Shown here piece by piece: positions 1 through 12,000 of a stretch of 64,000 nt of DNA (the stretch's first letter is position 1; each line of letters begins with the position of its first letter). The notes below the pieces were generated by a model. That model was not told the origin of the DNA, did no database searches, and saw only the letters and a program-made list of their open reading frames with translations. Made by a program: the position numbers and the translations under genes. The stretch is from Nymphaea colorata (lineage: Eukaryota; Streptophyta; Magnoliopsida; Nymphaeales; Nymphaeaceae), in assembly GCF_008831285.2 (NCBI RefSeq), contig NC_045148.1:11388183-11452182 (forward strand), given 5' to 3'.

Positions 1-719
1 AACAATTGTTTTTCAGTATTAGATTTTCATTTTTTGCTATCCGTCACACAACAACATAAACTCCGAATACAATCACGTTTCTTAATTTATCTTACCGTTT
101 AGTGCTTTTTTTTTTTTTAAATATTAGGCAATGACCTGTTCCTGAGTTGAAATTCGATCTTCAGACTCATTAAAACCTGAGCCCGGCTCGGCCATTCTGG
201 GTCAGGTCATGGGCTCTAGATGGAGGTTAAGATCAAAGAAGATTAGATAATTGTTAAAATTGTTAAACGCATTGTCGTGTTAAATATATGTGCAATTTGT
301 TGCATTTTGTTAAAATTATCAAATCTGAATAAATAATAAGAAACATAGATTGGACTCCTGACCTAAACGTCTAGTGCCTGACAAAATACAGTAGATGCAA
401 CTCAGCTTATTTGTTGGTTTCTCCTTTTTGCATTACTTCCACAATTTTTCTCAGGATGACAATCAATCACACTTCTACTATAACGACGAAATGGAATGAT
501 ATATTAAAATAAAAGGCTTTGCAAGCCGATCTTATAACAGAAAAGAGAGATAACAGAGAGCGAGGAATCAGCAGCCAACAGCAAGAGGCGACCTACACAG
601 AGTGCCTAGTAGATGTCACTCTTTGTGGCAGCCAATTATTCCACTTGCTCTCTGAAAGCCCATCGTCACGGAGTGACCATACCATTTTCAGAAGCATCCA
701 TCACCATGACAGACAACTA
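1..719. other. Intergenic, no gene seen
   Basis: This AT-rich stretch lies beyond the 3' end of the sarcosine oxidase gene on the minus strand. I see no exon-like segment with splice signals and no RNA gene. A short GC-richer patch near 178-225 (gagcccggctcggcc and following) resembles decayed transposon ends common in plants, but it cannot be delimited. Confidence 0.5.
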
Positions 720-988
720 CCACACTGTAAATTTCAGGATGCCTGAGAAATAAGATGGGACCTGGTCGCCATATTATTTGGAGTTACCATGACAACACAG
801 CCATGTTCAATACAGAATTACCACACTCTGAATTTTAGAATGCCTAAGAATAAGATGAAACTTGCTCCCCATATTCTTTGGAGTAACCATTACACGGCAG
901 CCATGGCCAACACAGAATCACCACACTCTGAATTTTACGATGCCTGAGAATAAGATGAAACTTGGTCCCCATATTCTTTGGAGTTGCC
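720..988. repeat. 100-bp tandem repeat, about 2.7 copies, over SOX 3' end
   Basis: Three head-to-tail copies begin at about 720, 821 and 921, giving a period of 100-101 bp. Each starts with ccacact(c/g)tgaattt and contains a block close to catattctttggagt. The third copy (921-988) is shared with the last codons and stop of the sarcosine oxidase gene; copies 1 and 2 lie downstream of its stop on the gene strand. Read on the minus strand, copy 2 still encodes SKEYGEQVSSYS followed by a stop, so the repeat carries a duplicated coding tail. Copy 1 is the most diverged and has a 1-nt insertion relative to copy 3. Confidence 0.9.
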
Positions 989-2176
989 TTTGGGGTTGTC
1001 CTTGAATCTACCCAACCTGAAATGGCTGAGGTCAACTCCTTGGGCTTCGCCAGTCGTGACTAGGTCCGCTAGAATCCTCCCCATCACAGGACCCATCTTG
1101 AACCCGTGACCGGAAAACCCACAAGCGATGGCCACGTCCTTTCCGAGCTCGCCGCCGAGGAAGTCGACCACGAAGTCCTCGTCCGGCGTCATGGAGTACA
1201 TGCAGCCCTGCACCAACACCGGCTCTTGGGCCTCCACTGCACCCTCAAACCGTGCCCGAATCCACGGCGACGCCGCATGCCGAAGCAGCTCCAAGTTCGT
1301 GGACCAATCCCGCCGGTTGGGGTCGCACGGCTGGCCGCCGTGGATGGCAATTTTGAGTAGCCCTGGGAAGTCCGCCGTGGGGGTGCCGTAGATGTACGGC
1401 TCATCGTAGCAAGCGAACGTCGGGAAACCGTTCTCAGGCAAGAACTTGGAGGCGGATTCGCCGTCCTTGATCTTCCAGTAGCAGACGGTAGTGTGCAGCG
1501 GCTGCACGGGCACGCAAGCCCCAGAGAACTCTCGCGCCAGCTCGCCGGCCCACGCGCCGACGGTCACGACGCACTTCCTCCCGCGGAACTGCCGGCCGGT
1601 CTTCGTGGAGACCGCGAGACTGCCGTCCTCTTGCCTGGCGACGGCTGTGACCTCTTGGTGGTCCGTCAGAACCGCGCCGTGGCGGAGGGCGAGGGCCTGG
1701 AACATGGCCACGGCCTTGGTGGGCTTGACGAAGCCTCCATCCCGGGTCACAACGCCGATCCAGCCGTCCGGGAGGTGGAACGCTCCGCCGAACTCCGCGG
1801 CGACGTCGGCGGGGCTGAGGAGCCGGTGCTCGATCCGGTTCTGCTGGCAGACGGCGACGAGGGACTGGAGGGTCGGGTTGTCGCGGGCACCCATGTCGAG
1901 TTGGGGCGTCTGGGTATAGACGCGGAAACCGATCTCCGACTCGGCCTCACGCCAGAGGCGGATCGACTCGGCGACCATCCCGGGGTAGTAGGGCTCCGGG
2001 TAGGTGACGCGGACGGTGCGGGACTCGCCGTGGGAGGAGCCGAGGTGGTGGAGGAAGCTGAAGCGCTCGAGGAGAAGGGTCTTGAGGCCTCGCTTCGACA
2101 GGTGGTAAGCGGCGCAGCTTCCCATTATTCCTGCTCCGACGACTACCACGTCGAACTGCTCGCCGGAATCCGCCAT
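935..2176 (-). CDS. SOX: Peroxisomal-type sarcosine oxidase (FAD amine oxidase)
   Basis: A single-exon gene of 413 residues in the MSOX/DAO family. Plant members oxidise sarcosine and pipecolate with oxygen, releasing hydrogen peroxide, normally in peroxisomes. The N-terminal FAD dinucleotide-binding motif VVVGAGIMGS lies at residues 11-20, followed by a Rossmann helix and LLLER. SSHGESRTVR (47-56) is the conserved flavin-contact loop. CMYSMTPDEDFVVD begins at Cys325, the position of the covalent flavin cysteine in monomeric sarcosine oxidases. GFSGHGFKMGP at 353-363 is the C-terminal flavin loop. I chose the ATG at 2176 rather than the in-frame one at 2224, because the extra 16 codons are an Arg-Glu run encoded by a (CT)n tract typical of plant 5' UTRs. 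The C terminus ends in QAS, not a canonical SKL-type peroxisomal signal, and the tail lies in a tandem repeat. Body GC is far above its surroundings. Identity is confident; localisation is not. Confidence 0.93.
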   Translation of the reverse strand: MADSGEQFDVVVVGAGIMGSCAAYHLSKRGLKTLLLERFSFLHHLGSSHGESRTVRVTYPEPYYPGMVAESIRLWREAESEIGFRVYTQTPQLDMGARDNPTLQSLVAVCQQNRIEHRLLSPADVAAEFGGAFHLPDGWIGVVTRDGGFVKPTKAVAMFQALALRHGAVLTDHQEVTAVARQEDGSLAVSTKTGRQFRGRKCVVTVGAWAGELAREFSGACVPVQPLHTTVCYWKIKDGESASKFLPENGFPTFACYDEPYIYGTPTADFPGLLKIAIHGGQPCDPNRRDWSTNLELLRHAASPWIRARFEGAVEAQEPVLVQGCMYSMTPDEDFVVDFLGGELGKDVAIACGFSGHGFKMGPVMGRILADLVTTGEAQGVDLSHFRLGRFKDNPKGNSKEYGDQVSSYSQAS

Positions 2177-2739
2177 CTCCCTCTCCCTCTCCCTCTCTCT
2201 TTCTCGGTTCCCGGGAAGAAACATATACTGAGCTGTCCACTCCGTGACGGCGGGTAGCGCTTATAGAGAAAATGCAATATGTAAATGGGTTTGCATTTTA
2301 GACAAATTTCAAGAACGCCACTTGTTAAACGAATGAAAAAGGGCAGCTCATGCAATCTATTGAAACGCCTTTTAAAAGTAATTTTTCATTTCCCCCATTC
2401 TTTTTATTCCTTGTATTAAGAAAACGGATGAACAAGTGCACACCGATAATTTCAGCAGGTTTCTTTAAAACCCACTAAGTGAACTTGAAGAACTCACACT
2501 CACCAGTTTGGAAACAAAAAAAAAAAAAAATCAAAATCTAATTTGATGATTTAATGCAAAACAATTTATGATCCTTCGTTTTTTTTTTTTACAAATTTAA
2601 AGCTATTTAAAACCTTTGATTTTAAATCTTGTCTAAATTCAAATTGCAGAACAATTTCGGCGATTTATTCCAGATTTATAAATTTGGACCTTTGGAAATT
2701 ACCCGTGAATGTGGAAAAGATGAATAAAATTCCGCGGAA

Positions 2740-2741
<2 letters not shown>

Positions 2742-2792
<51 letters not shown>
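2742..2792. repeat. (AT)n microsatellite
   Basis: An uninterrupted dinucleotide run of about 25 units, followed directly by a GA-rich tract (agagagagagaaagaga). Confidence 0.97.
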
Positions 2793-2795
<3 letters not shown>

Positions 2796-3889
2796 AGAGA
2801 GAGAGAAAGAGAAACTATAATTTTGAAATGGCTTTTGCACAAGAATCGGATCAGGTTTTCACATAACTAAGCTAGCAAGTGGTTCAAGTGCATGTTAAAG
2901 TTGATGTATTGTCCATCAAATCAAACTCAAGAATTTCATGCTAATAAAACCAGCCAACTTGCAAAAATGGACCTATTAGAAATGATATGATAGGCAAACC
3001 AACTGCATGGAGCCTGCCACCCGGAATGCTGATCAGACTATGATGTTGAGATTTTGGTTCTTTGGTTCTATCCAATTTGACTAATATGTGGTCTACATCG
3101 TTCAGGCCATCTGAATTCAAAGCGTTTTCATCCTTATCCACCACACTACACTGAATGAATATTACAAATAGACCGTTTTGTAGTGGGAACAATAACAAAT
3201 TGTTTCATAAATATATCGGCAGATTCATGGAACACTATATTACAGTATTTCATGAATTTGCTTAATCTTTTGGATAAATTCATAAACAATTTATTACTGT
3301 TCCAATTGCTAAATAAACGATCATTATCTCAACCTAAAATAACATCGATCCCCAAGAACCACTATTCTTCCAGATTCAATCAGGCTAAGTTTTGAGGATG
3401 GATCCACTTTCTCTGTCATAGTTAAACCAATAAAGAACTTACTGAGGAATTGCAGGTTGCTTAATGTTCAGACATCTAAGCAAAATAAACGAGTATAGAG
3501 TCACCCATCAAGTGGAAGTGGGTACTTAGATGCATGCTCAACAAGAGTTCCTTCACCTGAACTTGGTTTATTAAGTAACATAGTGCACTCAAGCATCCAA
3601 CACCGGACTTGCTCCTATGTGTTCGTCTCTAGGTCCTTCGGACTTGATCCAAGAATCCAGTCTCTAGATCCATCGTACTCGTTCTAAGAATCCGATGGAG
3701 ATCCGTGCTGCTGGAATCCAATGTTTGTTTAAATAGAAGATTTCCTTTGATTCTGACCTTTTCCTCCTACCTTCTCACCTTATGTGATGACCTCTTTGTA
3801 TAACAGGATAAGTGACGAACGAAAAAAAAGTAATCTAAGTCACCAAACTAATAAGTTACTAACAAAACAAAAGTTATCTAACCATCAAT

Positions 3890-4420
3890 CTAAGGGCGGG
3901 CAACGGATTGGGTACCTAAACCCGTGAAGGACCGGGTTTGGACTGGTTATTTGACACATGTGCCAGCTTAACAAAAAAACTTGTCAAGCTGAGCTGGCCC
4001 AAGTTGGGTATTGGGAGTCCGACTCGGTCCGATGTGTATTTAAAACTTATCTCTCTATATTTTTTATTTTGTTACACATATATATATATATAGCATGATG
4101 CTGGCAGTCGGCTCACTCAAAAACTCTTGGTGCTTCACATTTGACTCTCTTAGAAACCCTATGTGTGCCGCCGATGGCTCAATTAGAAACTTTTGGCACA
4201 TCGTCAATGGTTTATAAGATGTTAAAATATGAAATATTAAAGGTTTCAAATATGGATGGACATTAAACTAAGTAGTTGATGAGCATAAAGTTGTCGTTTG
4301 GAACCGGCCTGATAACTAAGTAGGCTGGGCTTCGGCAGCCAGCAAGGGCTTTGGGCAGGCCCAAACCTAGCGTTGTCGAACCTTGAGCGGGGTGCTCCAC
4401 CCGATGTACAGCCTTACCTT
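3890..4420. mobile_element. Possible decayed hAT-like non-autonomous element
   Basis: The left edge reads taagggcgggcaacggattg. The right edge, reverse-complemented, reads taaggctgtacatcgggtgg. These are imperfect inverted ends of the general type seen in plant hAT MITEs, with GGGTTTGGACTGG-like internal blocks. I could not find a convincing 8-bp target duplication, so the borders and the class are tentative. Confidence 0.25.
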
Positions 4421-5237
4421 GAACACCCTCTCAAAATAAAAATCTTTGTTAAGCAAAAGTAAGCCTTACCCCCACTAAAATTATGGTGATAAGACTCAAC
4501 CTACACCCAGTCCATATAATGTCTTAACTTTTTATGAAAACTTTTGGAAAGTTGTTCGTTTTCAGGTCTACTTTTTCCCTATAATTGAAAAAAAAAAACC
4601 ACCTTTAGATTTTTTAAGTAAAAGCCACAGCTTAAATGAAGATGGAATGACATAGACTTCTGAAATGGAAAGCAAGCTTGCAACTTTCTTTATATTACCC
4701 TCTCATTCAACTAAATGCTTACCGTATTTTTTATAGCAGAATTTACCTAAAGCACTTGTTTGACAGTCTTATGAAAAATTGCCGTTATGCACTGGGCGTT
4801 TGTGCTTCTGAAGCCAGATCTTACTAGAACTAGTATATGATCTTTTGATTCTTAATTTCTTAGGTTATTCTTGGTCAATTTTAGCCGTTTCTAGGTCTCA
4901 TTCACCAGAAATAACCTTCGACTTTTTTTTTTTTTTGGTTTACTGAAGTAACGTTCTGTTTTGTTAAAATCATCAACATTTGGAATTTTTGCAATCATTT
5001 GATTTTTGAAATGTTACTGGATCACCATAACATGGCGTTTTTATGAGATTCTACCTTCTCTACATGATTTAACTAATCAAGTTCCTAACCAAAACCAGTC
5101 TGATTTGTGCATTCTATTATTCTTTCATTCTTTGGAATAAAGGAAGCCAGACCATCTCTCAGCAGATTTGTTTCGGGTCCAAAATTATTGTCAATTTGTT
5201 CTCGAATGGAAATTTATCTCAGAAATGTTGGTCACAG

Positions 5238-5388
5238 GCTTTTAACAATTATGAAAAGTGGTTTTTCCTCATTGTACTCACAACACCAGAAGTGTACCTT
5301 CGCCATGTGAAGGAGCATCCCCACATGGATGCTGCCACCTTGGGCCCGAGGAGAAAACGCCTGCGCATTATCCGAAATCACATGGGAG
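5238..5388 (+). other. Exon-like open segment of unknown function
   Basis: An open reading frame is bounded by a plausible acceptor (gtcacag ending 5237) and a good donor (ggag/gtaagc at 5389). The 50 codons read as AFNNYEKWFF near the start and DAATLGPRRKRLRIIRN near the end, a protein-like composition in otherwise AT-rich spacer. I do not recognise a family, and no neighbouring plus-strand exon was found. It could be a captured gene fragment or chance. Confidence 0.25.
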
Positions 5389-6032
5389 GTAAGCAGACGA
5401 CAGTGAAATTGCTAGCGTTGGTTTCACATAACTCTAACCATCGCTAAGATTGGTATTAAAATCACCAAAATGCTCCTGTGCGCAACATTTCCCATACAAA
5501 TTCGGAGACGAATGATCCTAAATCATAAGCTATATAAAGATTTCATAAATTGAGATTCTTTTTCCCCAAGACATGGCTCAAAGTCGAGCCGTATCAATTG
5601 TCAAAATAACCTGCAAAAAAATAAGACTCAAGATACTTACAAAACATTCACCTTGTGTCTGTGCCAAATCCAGGTACCAAGTCTCAGCAATCACTCCACA
5701 ATGGGCCTAGAGATGAAGCAATGTAGATATTTGCGCATTATCTAGAGATTTCAACATCATGATACGCAAACAGGAAATACATAGAGAGAAAAAATTTACA
5801 TAATCCCGACATGTGATGGCCCACAAAGATAAGTATGCCTCCTTGGGCATGTCGCAGAGAAATATTCACACGAAGAGTAATGCATCCATCTGTTGCCAGG
5901 GGCAGGACTCAGACACACTATCATTCACAGGCAGAGTCATCCACAGGTCATGCGCAAACATGTTTGGACACCAAACCACCTGATCACAGAAAAAATGATG
6001 GACACCAAACTTCTTGATCGATATGGTAAATA

Positions 6033-9000
6033 TCAATCTTTGAGAAGTGCTCCAACCATATCCCTGTAACTCACTTTCTTCTTCTTTGCCGGAGCTTCGC
6101 TATTTGTTGCTTCATGAGTCTCTCTTACCTGAGCTAAGCTTTTCCCATCATCATTCTTGGTGCGAAGACCTGGGATCATATCTAACAGCATAGCATGCAA
6201 AGGATCACTCATTACTTCTGTCCTGTGTATAACTGGTCCTTTCTCCTCTTCAAAAATAGGATTCTTCTCTGGGCTTTTTCCTTCTAACTTTGCACGTTCT
6301 GCATCTATTGATCCTTCCGCCTCTTGTTTTAACTCTGTGGGTACTCCAGCTACATCTAACTGAGCATGTTCTACTGCATCCATGTTTGCTCTGTTCATAT
6401 TATCATCGTTTATTACCTTTTCTCCTTGAGCCAAACCTTTTGTCCTTGCACCATCTGAACCAGGGCTGCCTTCTTCTTCACTTGTACTGATATTGGCTGG
6501 CTCAAATCCCAGCTGAGCAGGTTTTGCTGCTCTTCTTTTTCGGGAAACCTGCACTAATCTTCTCTTTGTCCCTGTCCTCACATGGTTGGAAGGAAGAGTG
6601 GCCTGAGTACCAGCAAGCTTATCATGAAGCGGCTCCTTTCCTTTATCCAGGCCTTGTACTCTGACATCTCCATCTAAACCACTGCCTTCCTGTTCACCTG
6701 TCCTAATCTTAACTGACTGTTTCCCTCGCCCAGTAGGTTTAACTCTTCTTTTGTGAGGCAACTGGACAAGTTCCCTTCTTTTTGGTCCCTCCTGGGCATG
6801 AGATGCCAAAGCCACAGCCTCATTATCATCAGTAGCAGGTAGCAACAAGTCCGATCCACTGGAAGTACAATACGTCAACAAACATAAGAACAAAAACACA
6901 AGCATGATTCTGCCTCCATCAGAGAATGAAAGTTCAACTGATCAAAAGAAAAAAGAAAAAATGAAATGAAAGCAAGTGCCCACAAGCTTCACCATGAACG
7001 GACTAAACACATGGACAAAGAACCTACAAAAGGCAACTGCAATGCACATAAACCATATCTCAGTCAGGACAGCAGCTCAACATCCAGGATATGATCAAAG
7101 TTCTTAGTATCAATTTACCTTAGTTCCATGGATTTTGGACGTAAGTTGTATGCTTGCTCTTCCACCTTTTTATGGCCCAGAAGGGAATCTTCCAACCATT
7201 TGCCGCCCAGAACATGCAACCGTTCACTTCGGAGAATAGGAGCCATGGAAGCAGGAAAGCTGCAGAAACCCAAATTCACAATGTCATAAGACATACAGGC
7301 ACATTTGCAAAGCATGTTTTAGAAGGGAGTTCACGAGGATTCAGTTAACAAGATACAAGGAAAGGAAAAAACAAAAATTTTAGGTAAAGAAACATTTATG
7401 TGCTCACACAAAGAAGCATTCAGAATCTCAAAAGGTCATCACGAAGTAGATACAATTTCCTCTGAAAATACTCTGCAGCACAAAAAGTAAAGTAACTGAA
7501 AATATATCTATACAGACAATAAACTATTCTTGGCCATAAATATATCTTAAACGGTGTCAGACAGCAATTTATCAACTTATGTTTTACCTCTCCAATATTT
7601 TATCAAAATCCATGTGAAACTCGTCGCACGACACTACCACTAAATGGGTAGCATCAGCAATATTGCTGCTAATTTTGCCACCACAAATGGAGACTTCAAG
7701 CTTCAGCCTTCTCAAGACAATCTCTGACAGAACCTTCATATCCAAGTCCCTGCATGATATGTAATACCAATTAAAATTATCACCCCTTTTTGTGCTAGTG
7801 GGTCAAAGCAAGGTAAAGAACAATATTATAAGGTAAGAATAGAATATCAACATCTTACACAGACTGCAACGGCTGGCAGAAGTAAATACAGCAGTCCCAG
7901 AACAAAGACCATTTTCCAGTGGGAAAATATTTTTTCTTATAGTAATTACTGGAGCTAGAATATTCAACTTTGTGCATGTTGTCAAATAGCTGAAAAAGAT
8001 TCAAGCAAGTAGGTGATGTTAGAACTCTATTTCTGTAAATAAGTCTGTAGACAAAAAAAATCTAGCATTAGAAATCAGTTAATTAATCAAAACAACCATC
8101 AGAATCAAAGAAACTGCCATTTTAGGGCCTGACATGTAGGTATCAGCTAATCCTTTTACTAGAATTACTAAAAGCATTTCATTAACCTAGGGACAGTTTT
8201 GTTTATCATTATATATAAATGTATCGAAGAGTAAGAATTTATATATTCCACAAAGAATGAGTACTCTAGAAGGCCTACAAGAGGATGATGGACATGTTAT
8301 TACATGGGATGTCTGACATGAGCTGGTAGGTGCAGAGGTTTCTCATTATTCATAAAGATGACGATAGACACAGCATTCAGTTATACAAGCAACAGCAAGA
8401 ACGCCAAGCACAAGATGAATAATCAAAACTAGGAACCCATTAATAAAAATTAGGTATGACAGATCATTACACCCTTACAGTGAAAGGCATAAAACAGGCA
8501 AACCATAGCACAGTTGCCCAACAAATCAAAAATAAAGTTGACCTTCTAATTAGAACATGCATCAATCTCTTTGAGAAATAGTCAAACTGAAATTATAAAA
8601 CCAATGTAGGGCATTACCTGTGTAATATCTCTAACATCAAGATCCAAAAAGTACGAGTCACCCAGTGTGTCAACCTCTGTTTGCAACTTCTCTTTGGAGG
8701 AGTCAGAAAGAAACAGCAGGTACCTTTCAGAAACAATATCCATTAAGATGTAAGAAGCCATCTTCAAATTAATAATATTAATGAAACCTAATATGGCAGC
8801 ACGACTACGCAAAAAAGCTTGTTACTAACTTTGGTTGCAAGTGTAACAAGCGTTTCTGTGAGCAACAATCTAAGACCCACGAGTAATGGATAACATCTCC
8901 ACGGCAGGCAGCAGCTTGATATTTGATCCCTGTGAAATGTACAATAGGTAAAATTTGTCACCAGATCCAACTAACTAACAGAGACTGTAGGAAATATGCA

Positions 9001-12000
9001 AACCTTTTCTTTCTGCTGCTATGCAGTGAGTGACTGAATCATTTAAGTTCATTGAGAAAGAACCACCATTCTCAACCACAAGCTTATGAAAGAAATCCAG
9101 AGAATATGTAGGTGGAATATTAACAAAGTCTGCATATGTCAAGGAAAAACCAATACACACAGATAGAATACAAATTCTCCAGCCAAATCGCAATAGCCAA
9201 AAGATCTCATACAGAAACATACAAAGAACAAACACAACCTCAAAAAGAGACTTCCTTGACAAAGACTTCTACCAGCTCCAATGGATAACAAATACAGTTT
9301 TCTGAATAAGGAAAATTGTAAAGCACATCTAAAGTTCCTCTCCCAAGTTCTCAATATTGTCAAAACATAACTTCTCACACAAAAAACCACATCCAACAAT
9401 CTAATGAGGGATATCACAACCGAAATGGAGCTAATGAACTACAAGGGTTACCCTCTTTTTGCATAATTAATTTAATAACATATTTTAATCAATGTAACCC
9501 AGGGATATCACGTTGAGTTAATGAGTTAACATGATTATCCTCAATAAGTTCATCTTTGCCTTTTTCATAATCCGATTAACTATACACCTGAACCTGACAC
9601 TTTTGGAGTACATCCCAGCTAGTGTCTTTTTTACGACACTTAAATTGTCAGGTTCATCTTAACAATGTCAGAATGTAGGTTATCTATAATCAGCAAAACT
9701 TTAGGCAAATTGCTTTGAACAGCACTAGAAGTTAGGCTTACTTTTTAGATCTTTCTTAGAGGTAAAAATAGAAAATTTGCTACTCATTTAAACAAATTGA
9801 TAGGAAGAGACCCATGGTGATTTCAATTAACCATAAAAGAGCTTAGATATAGTTTGCAGAAACTCGCTTTTTTTCTGAAAACATCCTCTAAAATGACATA
9901 TGTGTGCATTGTTCGAACAAAACAAGAACTTTAGCAGACATGGATCAGCCATCAGGGCTTGTCTTCTGTACATGCAGAGAGGTTGGTCCATTCAATCCGC
10001 TTATGTTCATCAACAAGCTGGACGTAATTCCCATGGGGTCATGAGTTTTTGTTCACATAACTTGTTGGTCACTTTTCATATCAGCAGGTGTTGAATAAAA
10101 TGAGTAGAACAAGATCCAAAGTTGGGAAGACAAAACTAAAACAATCAGAATATCTTATGCAAGGTGGAAATATACAGCAATCATTTGAAAAGCTTGAAGG
10201 ATACAAAACATCATGTTTGTGAACACCAAACTCTGCTCCTTAATATCAGAGACATCAGTCTGAATGAACTGAGAAGGAACAGCAAGAGTTCTTTTCTGTC
10301 TCTTTGATGAGGAACTTCTTTCTTTTGTTATATGGTCTGTCCCAACATGCATTCCATGCTGAGTGTTGCCATTACTGGAATGAACCAAGTCCACAAATGC
10401 TGAAACATCGTAACAGAAGAAATGTCATTTCTGGTTGATCCTTGCCACCTTATATTCCAATACTCTTGACTAATACTTCTTTGATCTCTCACCAAGTAAA
10501 ATTTGCAATAGCAAAGGCCTTGTTTCTGATTAATCCAAAGATAGATCACGTTTTCTACAATTAGAAATCAAAATAATTGGAGAAAACTGAAAACAATGAA
10601 ATAGTCACATTGCACAACGCACATCAATAAAGTGCAACAGGGGTACAGGAAAAACGAGCAATTCCAGTGCATGTAAGCTTTGTATTTAAATATGAAAAAG
10701 TTAAATAAGTCACAAACATAGATAATACGGCCACCAGACCATTATACTTACATTGCACATCAAGGCACTCATACCAAGGCTTGTCATATCGTACCCTCTG
10801 TATACGAGGGAACCTCAAACTGTATGGTGAAGCAAATACCTGCATTTTACACCTACAATATTGTAAGCCAATCAAGAATCACAGAAAAGAGATAACTGAT
10901 GCCACAGGGATTGCTGACTCTGCATAAAATTGAAAGTGCCATTTGGGACAGAAAATGAAGCTCACCTCAGACTTAATAGTTCGAATATCACTAGTAATAG
11001 AAAGTATAATTGATCTGTAAATCACAAAAGGCTGTGAAGTGTTAATACAGAAACCAACTAGATCTGATTTATATTTCCAGAGATATCAAAACCACAAATC
11101 TGACTTTTCAGGATTATCTATCCAAACATCTGGTCTCTCCTTTGCATTGTTTGTAACTATATAGAAGTTTGGGACCGCCTTCGAATTCTCATTTCTCCTG
11201 CAATCAAGATATCAGGGGAAAAAAATTACCTTTCTTGCCCATCATGATGTAGAGATGAAGTGAGACACTTACATTAGAAAATAAGGCACACAAAGACAAA
11301 AAAAAAAACAAACGACATTGTAAAGAATGGTGAACACATCAAGAAGTCAAAACCGTTACCACCTCAGCCGATCAGTGGGAGACTGATCCTACGAACAACT
11401 AAATGGCAATCTTGACGGTGTCAAACATAAAAGTAGTCAACATTGTAGAAATTTATATCTTGAGAAAAAGGATTAAAGAAGATGCTCAAAAACATATTGA
11501 AAAAACAAGAAAATGAAATTAATCTTTAAGCATTCACATTTCACACAGTTTACTCAGATATAAATGATACCGGAACTCAACGTGCATGCATCTTTTACCA
11601 TGTTGTCAGTTTCAAGGGACACGTCAACTTCTACTTCCACCAAAGGATTAAAAGAAAGAAAAGTGTCTGAAAACTTCTTTTGGATAAAAAGGGAAGTTTG
11701 GTTAGAGGAAAGGCAACATATGATTTCTCCAGTGGTATTCAGTAAACAAATAAACACCAGCACATAGTAATTGAAGCTTAGCAGTTAGCACTCTGCATTT
11801 CCACCACTTGTACTGTGATCTATTCTGCCCACCACTACCACCAGCCAAAATTTATTTAGCGTACCAGGAAGGGTTCCAAAAACTGAACCTGAAATAAGGC
11901 TTCAGCTTTGATATGAGAACATCAAGCTCATCATCTGAAAGTCCAGAACCAACTCTGCAGAATGAGAAGAACCTGCAAAGGAAGATTCAGCAACATCCCC

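Larger units (their letters stand above)
2177..6032. other. Intergenic between SOX and LIG4, repeat-bearing
   Basis: This spacer holds the SOX promoter side (2177-2400, with a CT-rich tract just upstream of its start), an (AT)n microsatellite at 2742-2792, a possible decayed hAT-like element near 3890-4420, a short (AT)n near 4078-4093, and one exon-like open segment at 5238-5388 described separately. The LIG4 3' UTR must lie immediately below 6033, but its end is not apparent. No other gene is supported. Confidence 0.5.

Noticed and set aside
2177-2224. N-terminal extension of sarcosine oxidase from an upstream ATG
   Set aside because: The added residues are an Arg-Glu run encoded by a CT microsatellite typical of leaders; MADSGEQF directly precedes the flavin motif, as in the family.
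1493-2257. 254-codon open frame on the plus strand
   Set aside because: It is antisense to the GC-rich sarcosine oxidase gene, whose flavin motifs are clear; the antisense frame has no domain.
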